Shown piece by piece: positions 29,201 through 39,939 of a stretch of 64,000 nt of DNA. This DNA is from Bimastos eiseni (lineage: Eukaryota > Annelida > Clitellata > Crassiclitellata > Lumbricidae): assembly GCA_959347315.1 (NCBI GenBank), contig OY365807.1, positions 11,060,192 to 11,124,191 on the forward strand, written 5' to 3'. A program made the position numbers and the translations under genes. Positions within the stretch are counted from its first letter, which is position 1, and each line of letters starts with the position of its first letter. Below the pieces are notes generated by a model. It was not told the DNA's origin, ran no database searches, and saw only the letters and a program-made list of their open reading frames with translations.

Positions 29201-32200
29201 ACACCAAACATGGCTTACAGTACACTGTTTTGCTAATAGACACATTTATGCTTGGCCAATGTGATATTTTAACATCATTAAGGCCAGCACATAGAGAGCC
29301 TCTGAGTAGATGTCTTGAAAGGGCACTATATAAATGTTTTAAATGCATTGCATGTCTTATACTGAGGCTGCATCTGAACATTCCAAAGATGAAATCATAA
29401 ATTTTGGATACATATCCTTGATGCATATGGACCAACAAATTCTGTTAAAATAAAGTGCATCCTAAAAATTCCAGTGCAGAAACTAGTATTGAAACAATTT
29501 TAACATTGGAGGCCAATGACGGATTTCCCAAAAATAATATTACTCTAAATTCTAACAACCTTATTAGTCATCGCTCACATTTCAAATTCACTTTGACCTC
29601 TCACGAAATTTATACATTTTAGCATAGGATATTTAACTACATCAATCACACCAAAATTTTCAGTTTAAAGCTGAGGATTAAGGCCCTTCTGGCTCCACAA
29701 GTTTTTCAGTAACGGCAGAGATCTTCTGGCCTCTGAAACTATTGCATAAATTATCTAGAATATTTAAGATGTGCTGTACTGACCATCAGGTGGCTGGTAA
29801 AGACATCCATTTTCCCTGCCCCAGCCAAAAAGATGTACCCTAGGATGTAGATAGAACAGCCAGAAGTCATCCACAGCAGCTTCATTAGCTTCATATCTCA
29901 GCAGCAACCGACCACCAACATTCTCAATGACCTTGACTGGCCAAACGTAGTCAGGTCGAAGGTCAAGTTGAACCTCAAGGAACATGCCCGTTCTAATTTG
30001 GTCAACAGGCAGTGGACCAGTTCTCTACAAAAAGAACAAACATCATCAGACAGATATCATCTTAGAGATGTTAAACGACAACCGGAATTCCAGTTTTGAA
30101 AACGGTAACCGGTTTCTGCCATTTGCAAAATGGTATTCGGATTTTTTTTCCACCTTATTGTTTATCTCACCTATCTCAGATTAATTCCCATAGGAAAATG
30201 CTCAAGTACTTCGGTCAACTTCAAAGGTATAGACGCGAATAAGCGAAATATTTCCTGTCTGCATCTTCCAACAGGGTGATTAACATCTGCTGATTACTAA
30301 TAAATGGCCTTTGGTCGAGACAAGCCTAACGTGGGAATATGAGCTAGAGGAAGGGTAATCTGAGCCGACAAAGACAGCATCACGCAGATGGAAGACCTGA
30401 CTTCAAAGCACACAGTGAAACCCTTCTGTAGTGTTGCAACTGCATTGCATATTACAATTTACAATATTTATATAAGAACACCAATAAAAACTGGTAACCG
30501 GTTTAAAACTGGTTTTTAAAATCCGGTAACCGGTTTGCCCCAAAAAGCGGTATTAACAACCCTATATCATATCGATGGAATATTATTGTTAATTTGTTAG
30601 TCCTGTAAACACTTGTTAGTTTAGAAAATTTTATACTCAAAAAACATTGCAAAATAGACACTTGAATGCAACTGCTGTCATTTATGGCCACCAATAATAG
30701 TATTTCAATAAATCAACTGTGCTAGAGCTGTACCGATATCACTTTTTGCCGATACCGATTATTGCCCATATTCATTTGCCGATACCCGACTATTTAGCCG
30801 ATTATTTCATTGTGTTTCCCAAGATGTCTTGTTCCAAAAGATATACCTACTGCTACTGCCTATTGTTGTGATACAAGCAAACACTTGCTCTGTAGGAGAC
30901 GTATGCATGTAGTTGGGGACTGATCCTAGGCAGGCAATACAGATTAAACACACCGCCCGCCGTCGAACTGTGCCCAGGGTAATCAAAGGCCAAGGAACAG
31001 CTGGCCTATTCACAGCCACCCATCTAGTCTCAGCCTCTCAGGCGACTAAATGTTTCGGAGAGATCTGATTGGCAGCTAGCATGTATTCATTAGGCATGCC
31101 TTCACGATGTACATTCATGGGTTTCTCTGTTGAATTGGCCAGCCGTTCTTTGGCTTGAAATGGCCAGCCATTCCTTGGCCCTTAAGCAGGCACTATGACT
31201 CACTCTGCACAAGACCCATGTTGACACATTCTCACTGTCTATACTAGCACACTGGGTGGTCTCACCACTGGTCTGAAGAAGCCATTGGCTCAATGACACG
31301 ATATGGGAACGGAACGAAATGCTGTCCTACACAGACCCAGTGACGTTGCTGTCGTCATATTGCTTTTTATACTGAAAATAATATTATGAAATTAAAAAAA
31401 ATAATTCTTAATATCGGCGCCGATTATCTTGCTGATATCGGATATTGCCAATATCTCTATAATCGGCCCGATTAATCGGTATAGCTCTAAACTGTACTTG
31501 TCTATTTACCTTATCCAGCATGTACAATGGCGGTGTTTTCGCATCTTTTAAAGAAGTCTTTAGGATAGTCTCCCAGTCCAAAGAAGGGAATTTCTGCAAC
31601 AATTCTGTAAAAGAATGAATGCAAATCTTAATTAGGACTGTAAATATTTCACAGGATTTTGACCCAATAACATCTCAATGGGTTTGTCTGCTTTAAGGCC
31701 ATGGAATAATGGATAAAGACACTGGCATGCCAAGCAGCAGAAATGAGTTTGATTCCTGCAAGACCCATAAGGTTAACTGGTCATTCTGTTGGTAGGTGGC
31801 GGTATCGGTTTAATCAGATGCATGATATTATGTGCGCATTGCATGGATGCCAAACAGTTAAATTCGACTCCTATGACAATTTTTCGTCATCTGTTCATAC
31901 TATAATTGTAATCATACTTCATTTTGCCAGTTTGAAATTAAACAAGGTCTGGCATTAAACTGTTGCAGGTTTGAATCTGCTGTATAGACTCAAAGTAACA
32001 AGTAATTGCAACATTAGCTTAATATGCGGCATATGAGCCGTGCCAACCAATCAATTCTGCATTCTGGGTTCAAATTCACAGCTCATCGTGCACAATCGAC
32101 GTTATGCATTCATTATTCAACCGTGTATAACCTTAGAGGTCACAATCTTCGATACGAGTGTCTAGTCTGTTTAGCTCCAGCACACACTTGCCTTCAGAGG

Positions 32201-35200
32201 GGCACAAAACCCTGTCATTTTCGTGGCACCAGCCAAGCTGGTGAACTTCTTTTGAGAGGATGTCGCACCAGAAATCATTAGATGCATCGTCTCCGCATCC
32301 TTCTGGTCGCATCCTCAGTAGCTGACCACAGGTCATGAGTATCGACCCGACCCAGAACGAGCCTTCAGGAGTTTTGTTGGCAATCTCCAATTTCATGCAC
32401 TTCTCAAAGCCACTCTGAATGCTGCATTCCACCTAAGAAACAAGGAACTTAATGGAAGGTAAGTAAGAAGGAAAATTATGGAAGACATTGCAAATATAGA
32501 ACTAGGGCATAACCGAGTAGATAATTTCCACCGGGTACCGAATTTGAGTATTTGGATGCACTATTTGCCGAACGGAATAGCAGCGGCAAATCTGGCCAGC
32601 GACTCGAGAAGCGAGTACCATCCGTAGGCAAAGCGTAGTTGACCTGCCACCTGCGGAGAACTATCTATAGTCAATACAGAGTCTATAGCAATCTCCTTCA
32701 TATGGCGTATCATCGCACTCTAGGCTATAACAATATATTTATTATTTAATAACTTTTTTTTGTGAAGAAATGTAGTCTCGTTATGAAATTTGAAATATGA
32801 AGTTATCAACGACGTCTTTACTCTCTAATGTTTACCGGAAAGTGGATGGAGCCAATTTAAGCAGGAAAATTACTGATTTGGTTGCCACCTGGAAAATGCA
32901 ACCAAAAGAAATTAAAAAATATTAATTAACATCATTATTTTAAAAAAATTCAATGGAATGTTAAGTTCTTGTTTAATTAATCAATAACTTACAAGTAAGT
33001 CCGTTAGTCCTAAATTTATTTTATGAAAAAATATTATTTTATGAAAAAAATAATTTTGAGCTATTTGCGGGTGTAATATTTGCCGAGGAGAATACTTCCG
33101 AATAGTCCAATATTCGGCCGAGGCGATTTCCGGTTATGCCCTATATAGAACATGTTACCTAGTTAAATATGTGGAACATGCGGTCTAGAGCATTCCTCAA
33201 TTGGCCAGTCTGTCTGGCACCTGCTAATGAATCTTTCATGGATTTTCTGAGAATTGGTTCAAGGTCATCCCTAAATGTCATCCAATGGATTAAAGAACCA
33301 GATGACAAAATTGGATATTTATATACGATTCTGCAGAAGGTCCAAAGTCTGTCCGTGACAATTATACCTTAGATGACGCAACATTAACTGAAAAGACTAT
33401 GATTCATTCCTTGGTCGGATATTCATTCAATCACTTTTGCTAATTTATATAGCGCCTCTTCTAGGAAAACTACTCGAGGTGCTCCTAGCCCAGTCACAAA
33501 GAAATAACTTTAGCAGCTTAAAAATGGTAGGTAGGTCATTGTAAGGGAGATATCGTATATATCCGCCTCGGATTAGGTTGTACTTGCCTATGATTAGGTT
33601 GTACTGTGAGAGGCGCTTTAGAAATCCGTAAATAGAATATATATGGTAGGATAAGACAGTGTTTCTTAAACTGTGTTCCACAGAACCCTAGGGTTCCATG
33701 AGGTGGTGACAAGGGTTCCACAGAAACCTTTCAGTTTGAACAAATAGATGCATTTTGATTAACATCTGTGTATAACTCGATATGAAAGAGAATTCATGCC
33801 ATTGTCATCAACATTTGTGTCATTAATATTCTAATCTAGGCCTAAGCCTATAATTGTCTGCGTTCCCAAGCGTTTATGCTTACAACAGAATATGTTTAGT
33901 TTTGGACGGGGTTCCGCCAAAAAAATTTAAGCTTAAAAGGGTTCCACCACCAATAATGATTGGGAAATGCTGGGATAAGACAATGTTCATAAAAGCAAGG
34001 TCAATTTAGACAAGGTATTGCAACAGAAGTTCACAGGCTACGACAGACTATTTATTTGTTCTGCTGCTTGAGATGCCATTTCAAATTACAAGAAGAAAAT
34101 GAGAAATGAATAAGGTTAAGTAAAGGTCATAATATGCACGAGAAGGCAAGATAAATTGTATAGCCAGGCAAGGTAAAAAAGTTAAGCCACTGCAAAATCA
34201 GAGACAACACTAACGTGTTTGAAAGATGTTGGCGAAGCTGCTGTTGACTTCGTGTCCTCAAGATAATCATCCCAGACAAATGTGCGCTCTTCTTCAAACT
34301 CTCCTAAAAGCAACCGCACAGTTGGCAAATAAGAATAAAGGTCACAAACAGATAATTTATAAAGTAAATACCCAAATACATTAGTCTTTGCCAATTATGG
34401 ATTCAATTTTGAGATCAAGGTGAACAATATTGAAACTAGTGATAAATGAGTATAAAGTTAACAACATTAGCAGAACTTCAGTAAGATGTTGATTACGTAT
34501 TAGAAAGAAGAACAATGCCACAATGTAATGCTATGTCAAATTCTGGTATTGCACAATCATGGAAAAGGCACACATCTAATACTTAGATCTGTTGGGTAGC
34601 TACATTTAGCGCCTTCAGGAGGTTCTTATAAGGCACTTAATAAATAGCCTAATATATACATACATAATATAATACTACTAAAATAACTTGACACGTCATT
34701 CTCTGTGCGCAGACAAAGCAAATAGTAATATATAAGAAATATTTGCATCTAGCATAAATCTGTTGCTGACCTTCAGCTGTGAGAGAAAGGGCGTTCATGC
34801 ACGACCGTACATTGGTGCCTTCCATGCTGTGACGCCTTTCTACGAGCGGTCTACAACCTTCATAATCCTCACTCAGCTTACGGTCTGAAGAACTGCCGAG
34901 GTTTTCAGGTGTGATGCTATGTAATGCTGCATCCGTTGAAAGACCTTCAAGTTGGGATGAGAAATTGGAAAACTGGCCATTTCCACTTTCTCCCAAACTT
35001 CCAGATGCGCATGAACCCGGCCTTTCCTGCATGACATTTTTGCATTCTAATTCATCATGAAAGCTAAAAGAATCATTATTTTGTGATGTAGTCGAGGGTA
35101 CTCCTGGTGTCACCGTTGCAACATCATTAGATAATGATTTTCTGCTGCAATCAAGAACAACGTCTGAAGCATGAGGATCATCAGCTACGTTGATCGCTGG

Positions 35201-36201
35201 AGAGAGAGAGGCAATGTTGTCAGATTCACTGCAACTCAGATATTTGTTTCGATCGCTCAATTGGGCCTCAGAACTGGAAACAGGAATGCCGAGCACAGTG
35301 TGTGAAAATTTTGGTAGTATGTTTGAGTCCATCTTGATAGGCGGCACGTGCGCACATGGGACAAGCTTAGTGGATTCGTGTAGCGGAAATGAGGAAAACT
35401 GCTTTCCAACTTCCTTCAGTTCCACAGCTTGTGTCAGCACATGGTGAGGTGAAGGCCTAGGCAAAAGGGTATGAAAATTGGTTCCAGAATTCGAAGCTCG
35501 CCTTGCTGTTAAGAATGTGGGGTGATGACGTTGCAAACCAGTGGATCCATGGTGTGTGTCAATGACAATCGTCTGCTTGGACTCAGAGGCCAATGTTTGG
35601 GTCAGCTTCTGTGCAGATGCATCACGCAGCAGAGAAACCGCATCCGTCCGACGGAAAGCCAAATCTCTCGCCAAAAGTACCTGTTGTGAAATTCTTCCCG
35701 TTTCGTGTGATAGGTTCTGATTTGGCCAAGATAACTGTCTGACTCTCCTCCCCGGATAATTGGGAGGATTCACAGCCAACAAACTCTCTCTTTGGAGAAC
35801 GTTGCTTTGTTGGACAGCAGTGATTGAATTTGCATTTGGAACCACGTAACAGTTCTGTTTTAACTCGTTCAACGTAGGAACAGTGTGCCGACGATCGGCT
35901 GGGCTCAACATGCCGACCTGATGGTAAGTCTGAGGAACTCGAGGGTTACGGGTCGAGAAGTTCGGGGGAGGCGCGGATGTGACATGACGGCCTAAAGTGC
36001 CAATTAAGCCCGATGTTGTAAGTGGTGTGGTGAAGTCCGTCTCAATGAAGGCTGGTTCATACGTGTGACCACCAGAACCGAGCGATGGCATTGCACTGCT
36101 CGAGTTACGGCCAAACAGCCGTTGGAAACCGGTAGAATCAAAAGACATCGTTGCTCTTGATGGAAAGTCGTCACAACTGGTCAAATCATGTTCAAGTTTA
36201 A
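20262..36201 (-). CDS. SFMBT: Sfmbt-type Polycomb-group protein: four MBT repeats, SLED, SAM (15 coding exons)
   Basis: Exons: 36201-34771 (ATG 36148), 34303-34215, 32432-32192, 31604-31510, 30024-29784, 29011-28914, 28035-27798, 26663-26590, 26330-26056, 25505-25441, 25072-24832, 24065-23890, 23217-22805, 21838-21716, 20402-20262 (stop TAG 20264). The coding length of 3888 nt gives 1295 residues, and every junction keeps phase. Domain order is N-terminal Ser-rich region 1-459, MBT repeats about 465-910, SLED about 935-1070, basic linker 1071-1208, SAM 1209-1295. In animals this family binds methylated histone tails through MBT repeats and represses genes as a nuclear Polycomb-group factor, and SAM mediates partner binding. 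The intron after 32192 has a GC donor (AAG|GCAAGT), all others GT. The 5' noncoding exon is not located. An acceptor at 36202 shows that an upstream exon exists. Confidence 0.93.
20440..20948. repeat. Minisatellite of about 32-36 bp, split by a SINE
   Basis: Six to seven degenerate units of GTCTCTTGCAAGCATGTAGAGTAATGTAAA lie in 20440-20662 inside the last Sfmbt intron. One more unit (GTAACGTAAAGTGTCTCTTGTATGC) resumes at 20927, immediately after the SINE at 20669-20922. Confidence 0.85.
20669..20922 (+). mobile_element. tRNA-derived SINE with (TAA)n tail (SINE-1, full copy)
   Basis: The head is tRNA-like, with an A-box region (TGGCTGATCGGTTAGAGCG) and B box GGTTCGAGCC at 20742-20751. The body runs CTGCAGTACAACTGCAACTGC ... 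GAGCAAAAGATGTTGGAAG to GGGCGGTATCAAATTTCGG, ending in TAATAATGAAATAATAATAA. It is flanked by ATATTG on both sides (20663-20668 and 20923-20928), a likely 6-bp target duplication. Relatives lie at 54502-54694, 57119-57225 and 63711-63777. Confidence 0.88.
22609..22666. repeat. 14-bp inverted repeat in Sfmbt intron
   Basis: CTTTAATGACCAGC at 22609-22622 pairs with GCTGGTCATTAAAG at 22653-22666 around a 30-nt loop. It may be a very short MITE remnant or a structured intron element. Confidence 0.75.
23890..25505 (-). CDS. SFMBT: Sfmbt exons coding the linker helix and SLED domain
   Basis: Exon 25505-25441 encodes [21 protein letters not shown] and is accepted because its phases (2 in, 1 out) fit both neighbours exactly. 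Exon 25072-24832 gives [19 protein letters not shown], then [12 protein letters not shown] and [10 protein letters not shown]. Exon 24065-23890 gives [18 protein letters not shown] and ADFCRAVC-like [12 protein letters not shown]. Together these form the SLED domain, a DNA-binding fold specific to SFMBT/SCML proteins. Donor 24832|GTATGT was chosen because phase 2 is required by the next exon. Neither half reads in frame without the other. Confidence 0.9.
24335..24620 (+). mobile_element. tRNA-derived SINE-like element
   Basis: The tRNA-like head has A-box-like TAGTGTTTAGCATG and B-box-like GAGTTCAAATCCCC, followed by a unique body. It lies in the Sfmbt intron between the two SLED exons, on the opposite strand to the gene. 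No tail or target duplication could be fixed. It is not a functional tRNA because no acceptor-stem pairing is visible. Confidence 0.5.
26056..34303 (-). CDS. SFMBT: Sfmbt exons coding the four MBT repeats
   Basis: MBT1 spans exons 34303-34215 and 32432-32192 ([36 protein letters not shown]). MBT2 spans 31604-31510 and 30024-29784 ([39 protein letters not shown]). MBT3 spans 29011-28914 and 28035-27798 ([25 protein letters not shown]). MBT4 spans 26663-26590 and 26330-26056 ([42 protein letters not shown]). Each repeat shows the usual split of an N-terminal arm exon and a core exon, supporting repeat duplication at exon level. The familiar F-x2-W-x3-Y/W cage pattern is best kept in MBT1 (ASNDFWCD). 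MBT4 reads [13 protein letters not shown] there, as in the vertebrate paralogues from general knowledge. Confidence 0.92.
26985..27250 (+). mobile_element. tRNA-derived SINE, second family (SINE-2, copy 1)
   Basis: The B-box-like GGGTTCGATATTACC is near 27037. The 3' half (CAAAATTCGACTC ... CATCTGTTCCTACTATTAT ... TTTGTCAGTATGAATTGAA) matches 31855-31950. It lies antisense in the Sfmbt MBT4-MBT3 intron. Confidence 0.65.
28192..28708. repeat. Direct repeat copy 1, carries an orphan piece of an Sfmbt exon
   Basis: This repeat is about 97-99% identical by eye to 28962-29479. On the gene strand it holds the acceptor (GCAG at 28245-28242) and the first 50 nt of the MBT3 arm exon. The sequence then breaks off into unrelated intron at 28192 with no donor. 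It lies downstream of the real exon (29011-28914). It differs from it by A to V in VVALKG (reads VVVLKG) and by a few silent changes. Confidence 0.92.
28962..29479. repeat. Direct repeat copy 2, overlaps the real MBT3 arm exon
   Basis: The partner of 28192-28708, separated by about 253 bp. It includes the upstream intron, the working acceptor and the first 50 nt of exon 29011-28914. Both copies also contain the dispersed CCTCTGAG ... CACTATATAAAT motif. Confidence 0.92.
30063..30564. mobile_element. hAT-like MITE with TAGAGATGTTAA / TAGGGTTGTTAA ends
   Basis: Imperfect terminal inverted repeats with rich internal ACCGGTTT words (GTAACCGGTTT near both ends). Flanks TATCATCT (30055-30062) and TATCATAT (30565-30572) agree in six of eight positions, as expected of an aged 8-bp target duplication. 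There is no coding. It lies in the Sfmbt intron between 30024 and 31510. Confidence 0.7.
30723..31489. mobile_element. hAT-like MITE with TAGAGCTGTACCGAT ends
   Basis: The left end is TAGAGCTGTACCGATA and the right end, reversed, TAGAGCTATACCGATTA. The flanks AACTGTGC and AACTGTAC are an 8-bp duplication with one change. GATATCGG/CCGATA words fill both subterminal regions. No transposase is seen in its 767 bp. Confidence 0.85.
31690..31955 (+). mobile_element. tRNA-derived SINE, second family (SINE-2, copy 2)
   Basis: A-box-like ATGGATAAAGACACTGGC and B-box-like GAGTTTGATTCCTGC, then a tail shared with 26985-27250 (AAATTCGACTCCTATGAC, CATCTGTTCATACTATAAT, TTTGCCAGTTTGAA). Confidence 0.65.
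32505..33142 (+). mobile_element. MITE with AGGGCATAACCG terminal inverted repeats (copy 2)
   Basis: It starts TA-GGGCATAACCGAGTAG and ends CGATTTCCGGTTATGCCC-TA. It is the longer relative of 19103-19501 and opposite in orientation. Both contain GTATTTGGATGCACTATTTGCCG-like and GCAAATATTACACC-like words. It lies in the Sfmbt intron between 32432 and 34215. Confidence 0.85.
33657..33972. mobile_element. hAT-like MITE with CAGTGTTTCTTAAACTG end
   Basis: The left end is CAGTGTTTCTTAAACTGTG and the right end GATTGGGAAATGCTG. The flanking 8 bp GGATAAGA are identical on both sides (33649-33656 and 33973-33980). The CAGTGTTTCT terminus is typical of the hAT superfamily. 316 bp, noncoding, in an Sfmbt intron. 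Confidence 0.92.
34771..36201 (-). CDS. SFMBT: Sfmbt exon with ATG: long Ser/Thr-rich N-terminal extension
   Basis: A single exon encodes 459 residues from [15 protein letters not shown]. It is rich in Ser, Thr, Asn and Pro, predicted disordered, with no recognised fold and no FCS zinc finger. Vertebrate SFMBT1/2 start close to MBT repeat 1, while Drosophila Sfmbt also has a long N-terminus. At about residue 330 it reads VVLDCSRKS, resembling the CtBP-docking pattern PxDLSxK but with Cys for Leu. The donor is GAAG|GTCAGC. The upstream in-frame codons up to 36201 ([18 protein letters not shown]) are probably leader, since MSFDS is the first ATG in the exon's main frame. Confidence 0.85.
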
Positions 36202-36283
36202 CTGAAATAAAATGCATTAGGGCAATTGTTACCATAAGTTCTGTTGAAGAATGCATAACATAATTTAATGCAATGCTACAGTA

Positions 36284-36755
36284 AGGGCTTCCACATATTA
36301 CGCTCGCAAGGAGGGGACAGAGGTTTCAGATTACAGCGATTTTGCACACGGGTGTGTATGGCAGGGGAGGGGTCCCGAAAATTATGTACATAAGCAAATA
36401 TAGCCATCTAATAATGATGTCCACATTAGCCTATTTATAACTCCATATGATTATCCTATAGTTGTCTGGATGGCATTCTGGTTTAGCATTAAAACTTTAT
36501 TAAATGCAAGTGTTGTATTTTATTTCTTCATAACAGTTAATGAATTTAAGCTGTTTAAATATGATGCTTAACAAGAATAATAGCCTATGGCAAAAGCAAT
36601 GTCTTATAGATCTTTAGCTATTTGACCTCTGTAAAGGGGTGGGAGCTCAAATGTACGTACGCATCAAGGAGGGGTCCACAAAATGTATGCGGTGCAACAG
36701 AGGGAGAGGGTCCGAAAATATTAATATTTTTCACACATAATACATATATGGGTCC
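36284..36755 (-). mobile_element. CGTACG-family MITE, copy 1
   Basis: Reverse-oriented relative of 41309-41814. Shared words include GAGCTCAAATGTACGTACGCA, GGGGTCCACAAAATGTATGC and GAGGGTCCGAAAATATT. Ends are AGGGCTTCCACATATTACG and ATATATGGGTCCT. It lies just upstream of the first identified Sfmbt exon. Confidence 0.75.
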
Positions 36756-36839
36756 TAATGTAATTGTTCATTAATCTCATTTTCAAGTAAGACAAAGCTG
36801 AAGAGGCAGCCACAGGCATGAAGTGTAAGCGACATTTTC

Positions 36840-37070
36840 TAAGTCACGGTTTACGAGAGTGAGTGGCCAGTTTTCTCCTTTGCTGTCTTATCTTCCCACC
36901 ACCAATGCACTATCCGTGTACTCACCATAGTTGAGTTGACTAGGGGAACAGGTGAAACAGAAATCTCGAAACAAAGTTTTGCCGGGCGAGGCTTTGAACC
37001 ACCGACATCAAAATAAACAGTGAAACGCCATAACCACTGGACTATCAAACAACTCAATTCAAGTAAACCT
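36840..37070 (-). mobile_element. tRNA-derived SINE, minus strand
   Basis: On the minus strand TAGTCCAGTGGTTATGGCG (A box) is followed by GGTGGTTCAAAGCCTCG (B box) at tRNA-like spacing. The body then ends towards 36840. It is a different sequence from SINE-1 and SINE-2. It is probably a SINE and not a tRNA gene because the acceptor stem is lost. Confidence 0.6.
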
Positions 37071-39939
37071 AAAGTAAAATACTGCAATTGGGAAAAGATA
37101 AAAACATTTCATCCTAGACTGTTGGACAACATATTCACACTGAATAGTTAATCTGCAAGAAGACTATAGAAATTTACAGATTCAATAAGATATTCCTGAG
37201 TGCATTACGATGAGACTTTTCTTTGAGAGCTACATTTGAAACACTTACTATTGGCCATTTACTCAGCATGACTCAGTGACCAGCAGAACTTCCAACTATA
37301 ATATGGTCAATGATTCAATGCCTGAAGTAAAAAGAAACATGTAATTTTAACTTACTGGTAATGAAATGCAAAAATGCCAGCCATTCTATTGAAGCCTTGA
37401 GAAACATGATAATATCCACACTCATAAAAGTGACATCTGGCATAGTAGATGCCCATGTAGTGAGAATGCGCATATGTCAAACTGTCTAGTACACACTCGA
37501 CTATAAGTCGAGAAATTTAATACTATTTCAGGACGACAAAATAGACGGGAGATTTTCAGATCAAATATTCAACATTACGAAAAATGGACTAAAAAATAAA
37601 ACCCTCACTTGTCTGTTTTAACATATCTTTAAAAAAAATTACATTTCAACAAATTACTGACTCAATAACAATACGAGGAATTGTTTGGGGAATCAGATGA
37701 TGATAATGAGTTTGAAGGACTTTAAATTATTTTTGGGCTCAAAAATGAAGCTATTAATGTCAATATTATCATCATGAACTTGAATTTTTATTCAAGCGCT
37801 ACATTTTAATCACACTACATTGAAGATGCTTCCCCTACTTCCTAAATTTATTATACAAACCGGAATCAGTGAACTCCAGATTAACAGCCATGTACTAACA
37901 GAAGTTACTTTTTGTTGTTGTTGATGGACGTCTGGCAAGCCTAGTCATGATCATAGTGAAATCTAATGGCACAGTAATCAAATAATAATAATAAAACAAA
38001 TACAGGCCTGTATTCAAATCTGATAAGCATCATATGCACTTGAATCTGATAAGCTCCATATGCAACATGCACACTCACAAAGTCCGTTTTGACATCAGGT
38101 TATGGTAAAACAAGTAATCTCGGCATATAGTTTTGAATTGTAGTAATATCCACCTGACTTTAGTAGCAAATCATTAATTATTACAATGGATCCAAGATGA
38201 AATGCAATTTAGATCCATGTTTGTGGCTGTGTTAGATCAGTATTTACAAGTAGCGAGGTTAAAGTGTATATGTATACACGTATTAATAATTTTATAATTT
38301 ATATATACTCTCGGTAGTGATTATGCATGTGTGAAAACTGTAAAGATAAAAGAAAGTACTACTCCTGTAGTCAGAATTGATTAACTTTTACAAATTAACA
38401 TACACAGCAAACCCATTAGCGCCTTTGACTTAAAGTGGCACAATATAAATAATTGATTAACACTACAATTACATTACACCGACATATACATTAATGCATA
38501 AGATAAAATTTAAAAAAAAAAGATGAAAAATTTAAATCTCATAGGCCTGCACAATACATACATGTATAACTAGTTCTGCAAATATGATTCATACCATAAA
38601 TTTAGTCAAAGAGTGAAATCAAAATTCATTAAAATCAAATAAGTGATTTATGTAGGCCTACACACACTTCTAACAGTAGAAGAGCATCATTTTAACATGA
38701 AAATAATAGAAATTTAGATTCGAATTTTAGTTCACGATCATTTCATGGGCCTGTCGTTCTGATCAATATCGCGACGCTTGTTCAACCTTAGGCCTACCGG
38801 TGGGTTTCGCACGTAAAACCATTTCCAAAGTTATAAACAATCAGACTACGGCCTACGCTATCGTAACTTATCATGCAAATAATCAAGCGAAACATTCCAG
38901 CTTAATCCATTCTAGATCAACGCACGTATGAAACAGACGCCAAAAGTTTGTTTAAATTAGCATTTTAAGCCTTATTTAAATTAACAGCCTGTTATTTAAA
39001 AATTGCTCCTCGTGGAGGAAAATTTACGCACGCGCCGCGAAACAGTAATGCGGGCATTTCATCTTGCGTGGCCAAATCCTATTGGGAAGTCACGCTATGT
39101 TTCACTTCTGCTATCTAAAACACAGGGCTGCAGACTATAACTATTCTTAGGTTTCAATGAGTTTAAAAGATTATTTTCACTGACCGAGCTATTGTTAAGT
39201 TATTGATAAGCTTACTAGAGAATATATAAACTTCATTTAATTACTGGACAGCGATATTCAATCGCGCCCCCTTGTGAATGAAACTTTAAGACGCACAATT
39301 TGGTCATAAATCTACATAATAGTAAAGGAAACAACACACATAAATCGACATATTATAGTTATAACCTTGTTGTATTAAACTTCTTGGTCGTTCTGAAGCA
39401 ATAAATGAACAATTTATTCTTTACAAGCGATCTATGTTTAATATACACTGACTAACTTGTTCGCTAATTGATGTGGATCGGTAAGAAAATCACAAAAATT
39501 AACAGCATAACGAGGTACAACGCCAGGCAAACGAATTGTTTGTTTCTTATACCGCTTACAAAAATGGTCGTAGAGACCATTCTTAGGTAGAGACTCTACT
39601 ACCATCATTGCAACTTAACCTAGAATTTTATTTGATCATTTATAAAGCACGGCTCGCAGAAACAGCCCTTTAGAACTTCAGAAGCGCGCACAGCGCGATG
39701 AACCCCTAGAAACGATAGGTTTTACGGTGATATAAAGGGGCAGAGATGCAATCAGAGAAGTTGGCAGAGGGAAGGGAAAGTCAATAACTGTGGAGAGGGA
39801 CCAATGTACGTAAGGGACCTGGATTTAGCCAGTGTGGCCTTAAAGTATCTGGAATGCTAACACGATTAACAAAAAGGTCAAGCTGGTCAGAGGATCCGCG
39901 AGGGCGCAATGACGTGGCAGAAAGGCCATGAAAGGGAAG
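37071..39939. other. Upstream region of Sfmbt, no coding exon seen
   Basis: Mostly AT-rich. A less AT-rich, CpG-containing patch at 38980-39080 (ACGCACGCGCCGCGAAACAG) could hold the Sfmbt promoter and 5' noncoding exon, but this is inference from position and composition only. Confidence 0.3.

Noticed and set aside
35190..35447. Plus-strand ORF of 85 codons
   Set aside because: Antisense shadow of the long Sfmbt N-terminal exon.
36985..37055. Possible tRNA gene on the minus strand
   Set aside because: tRNA-like boxes without a closed acceptor stem, better explained as a SINE head.
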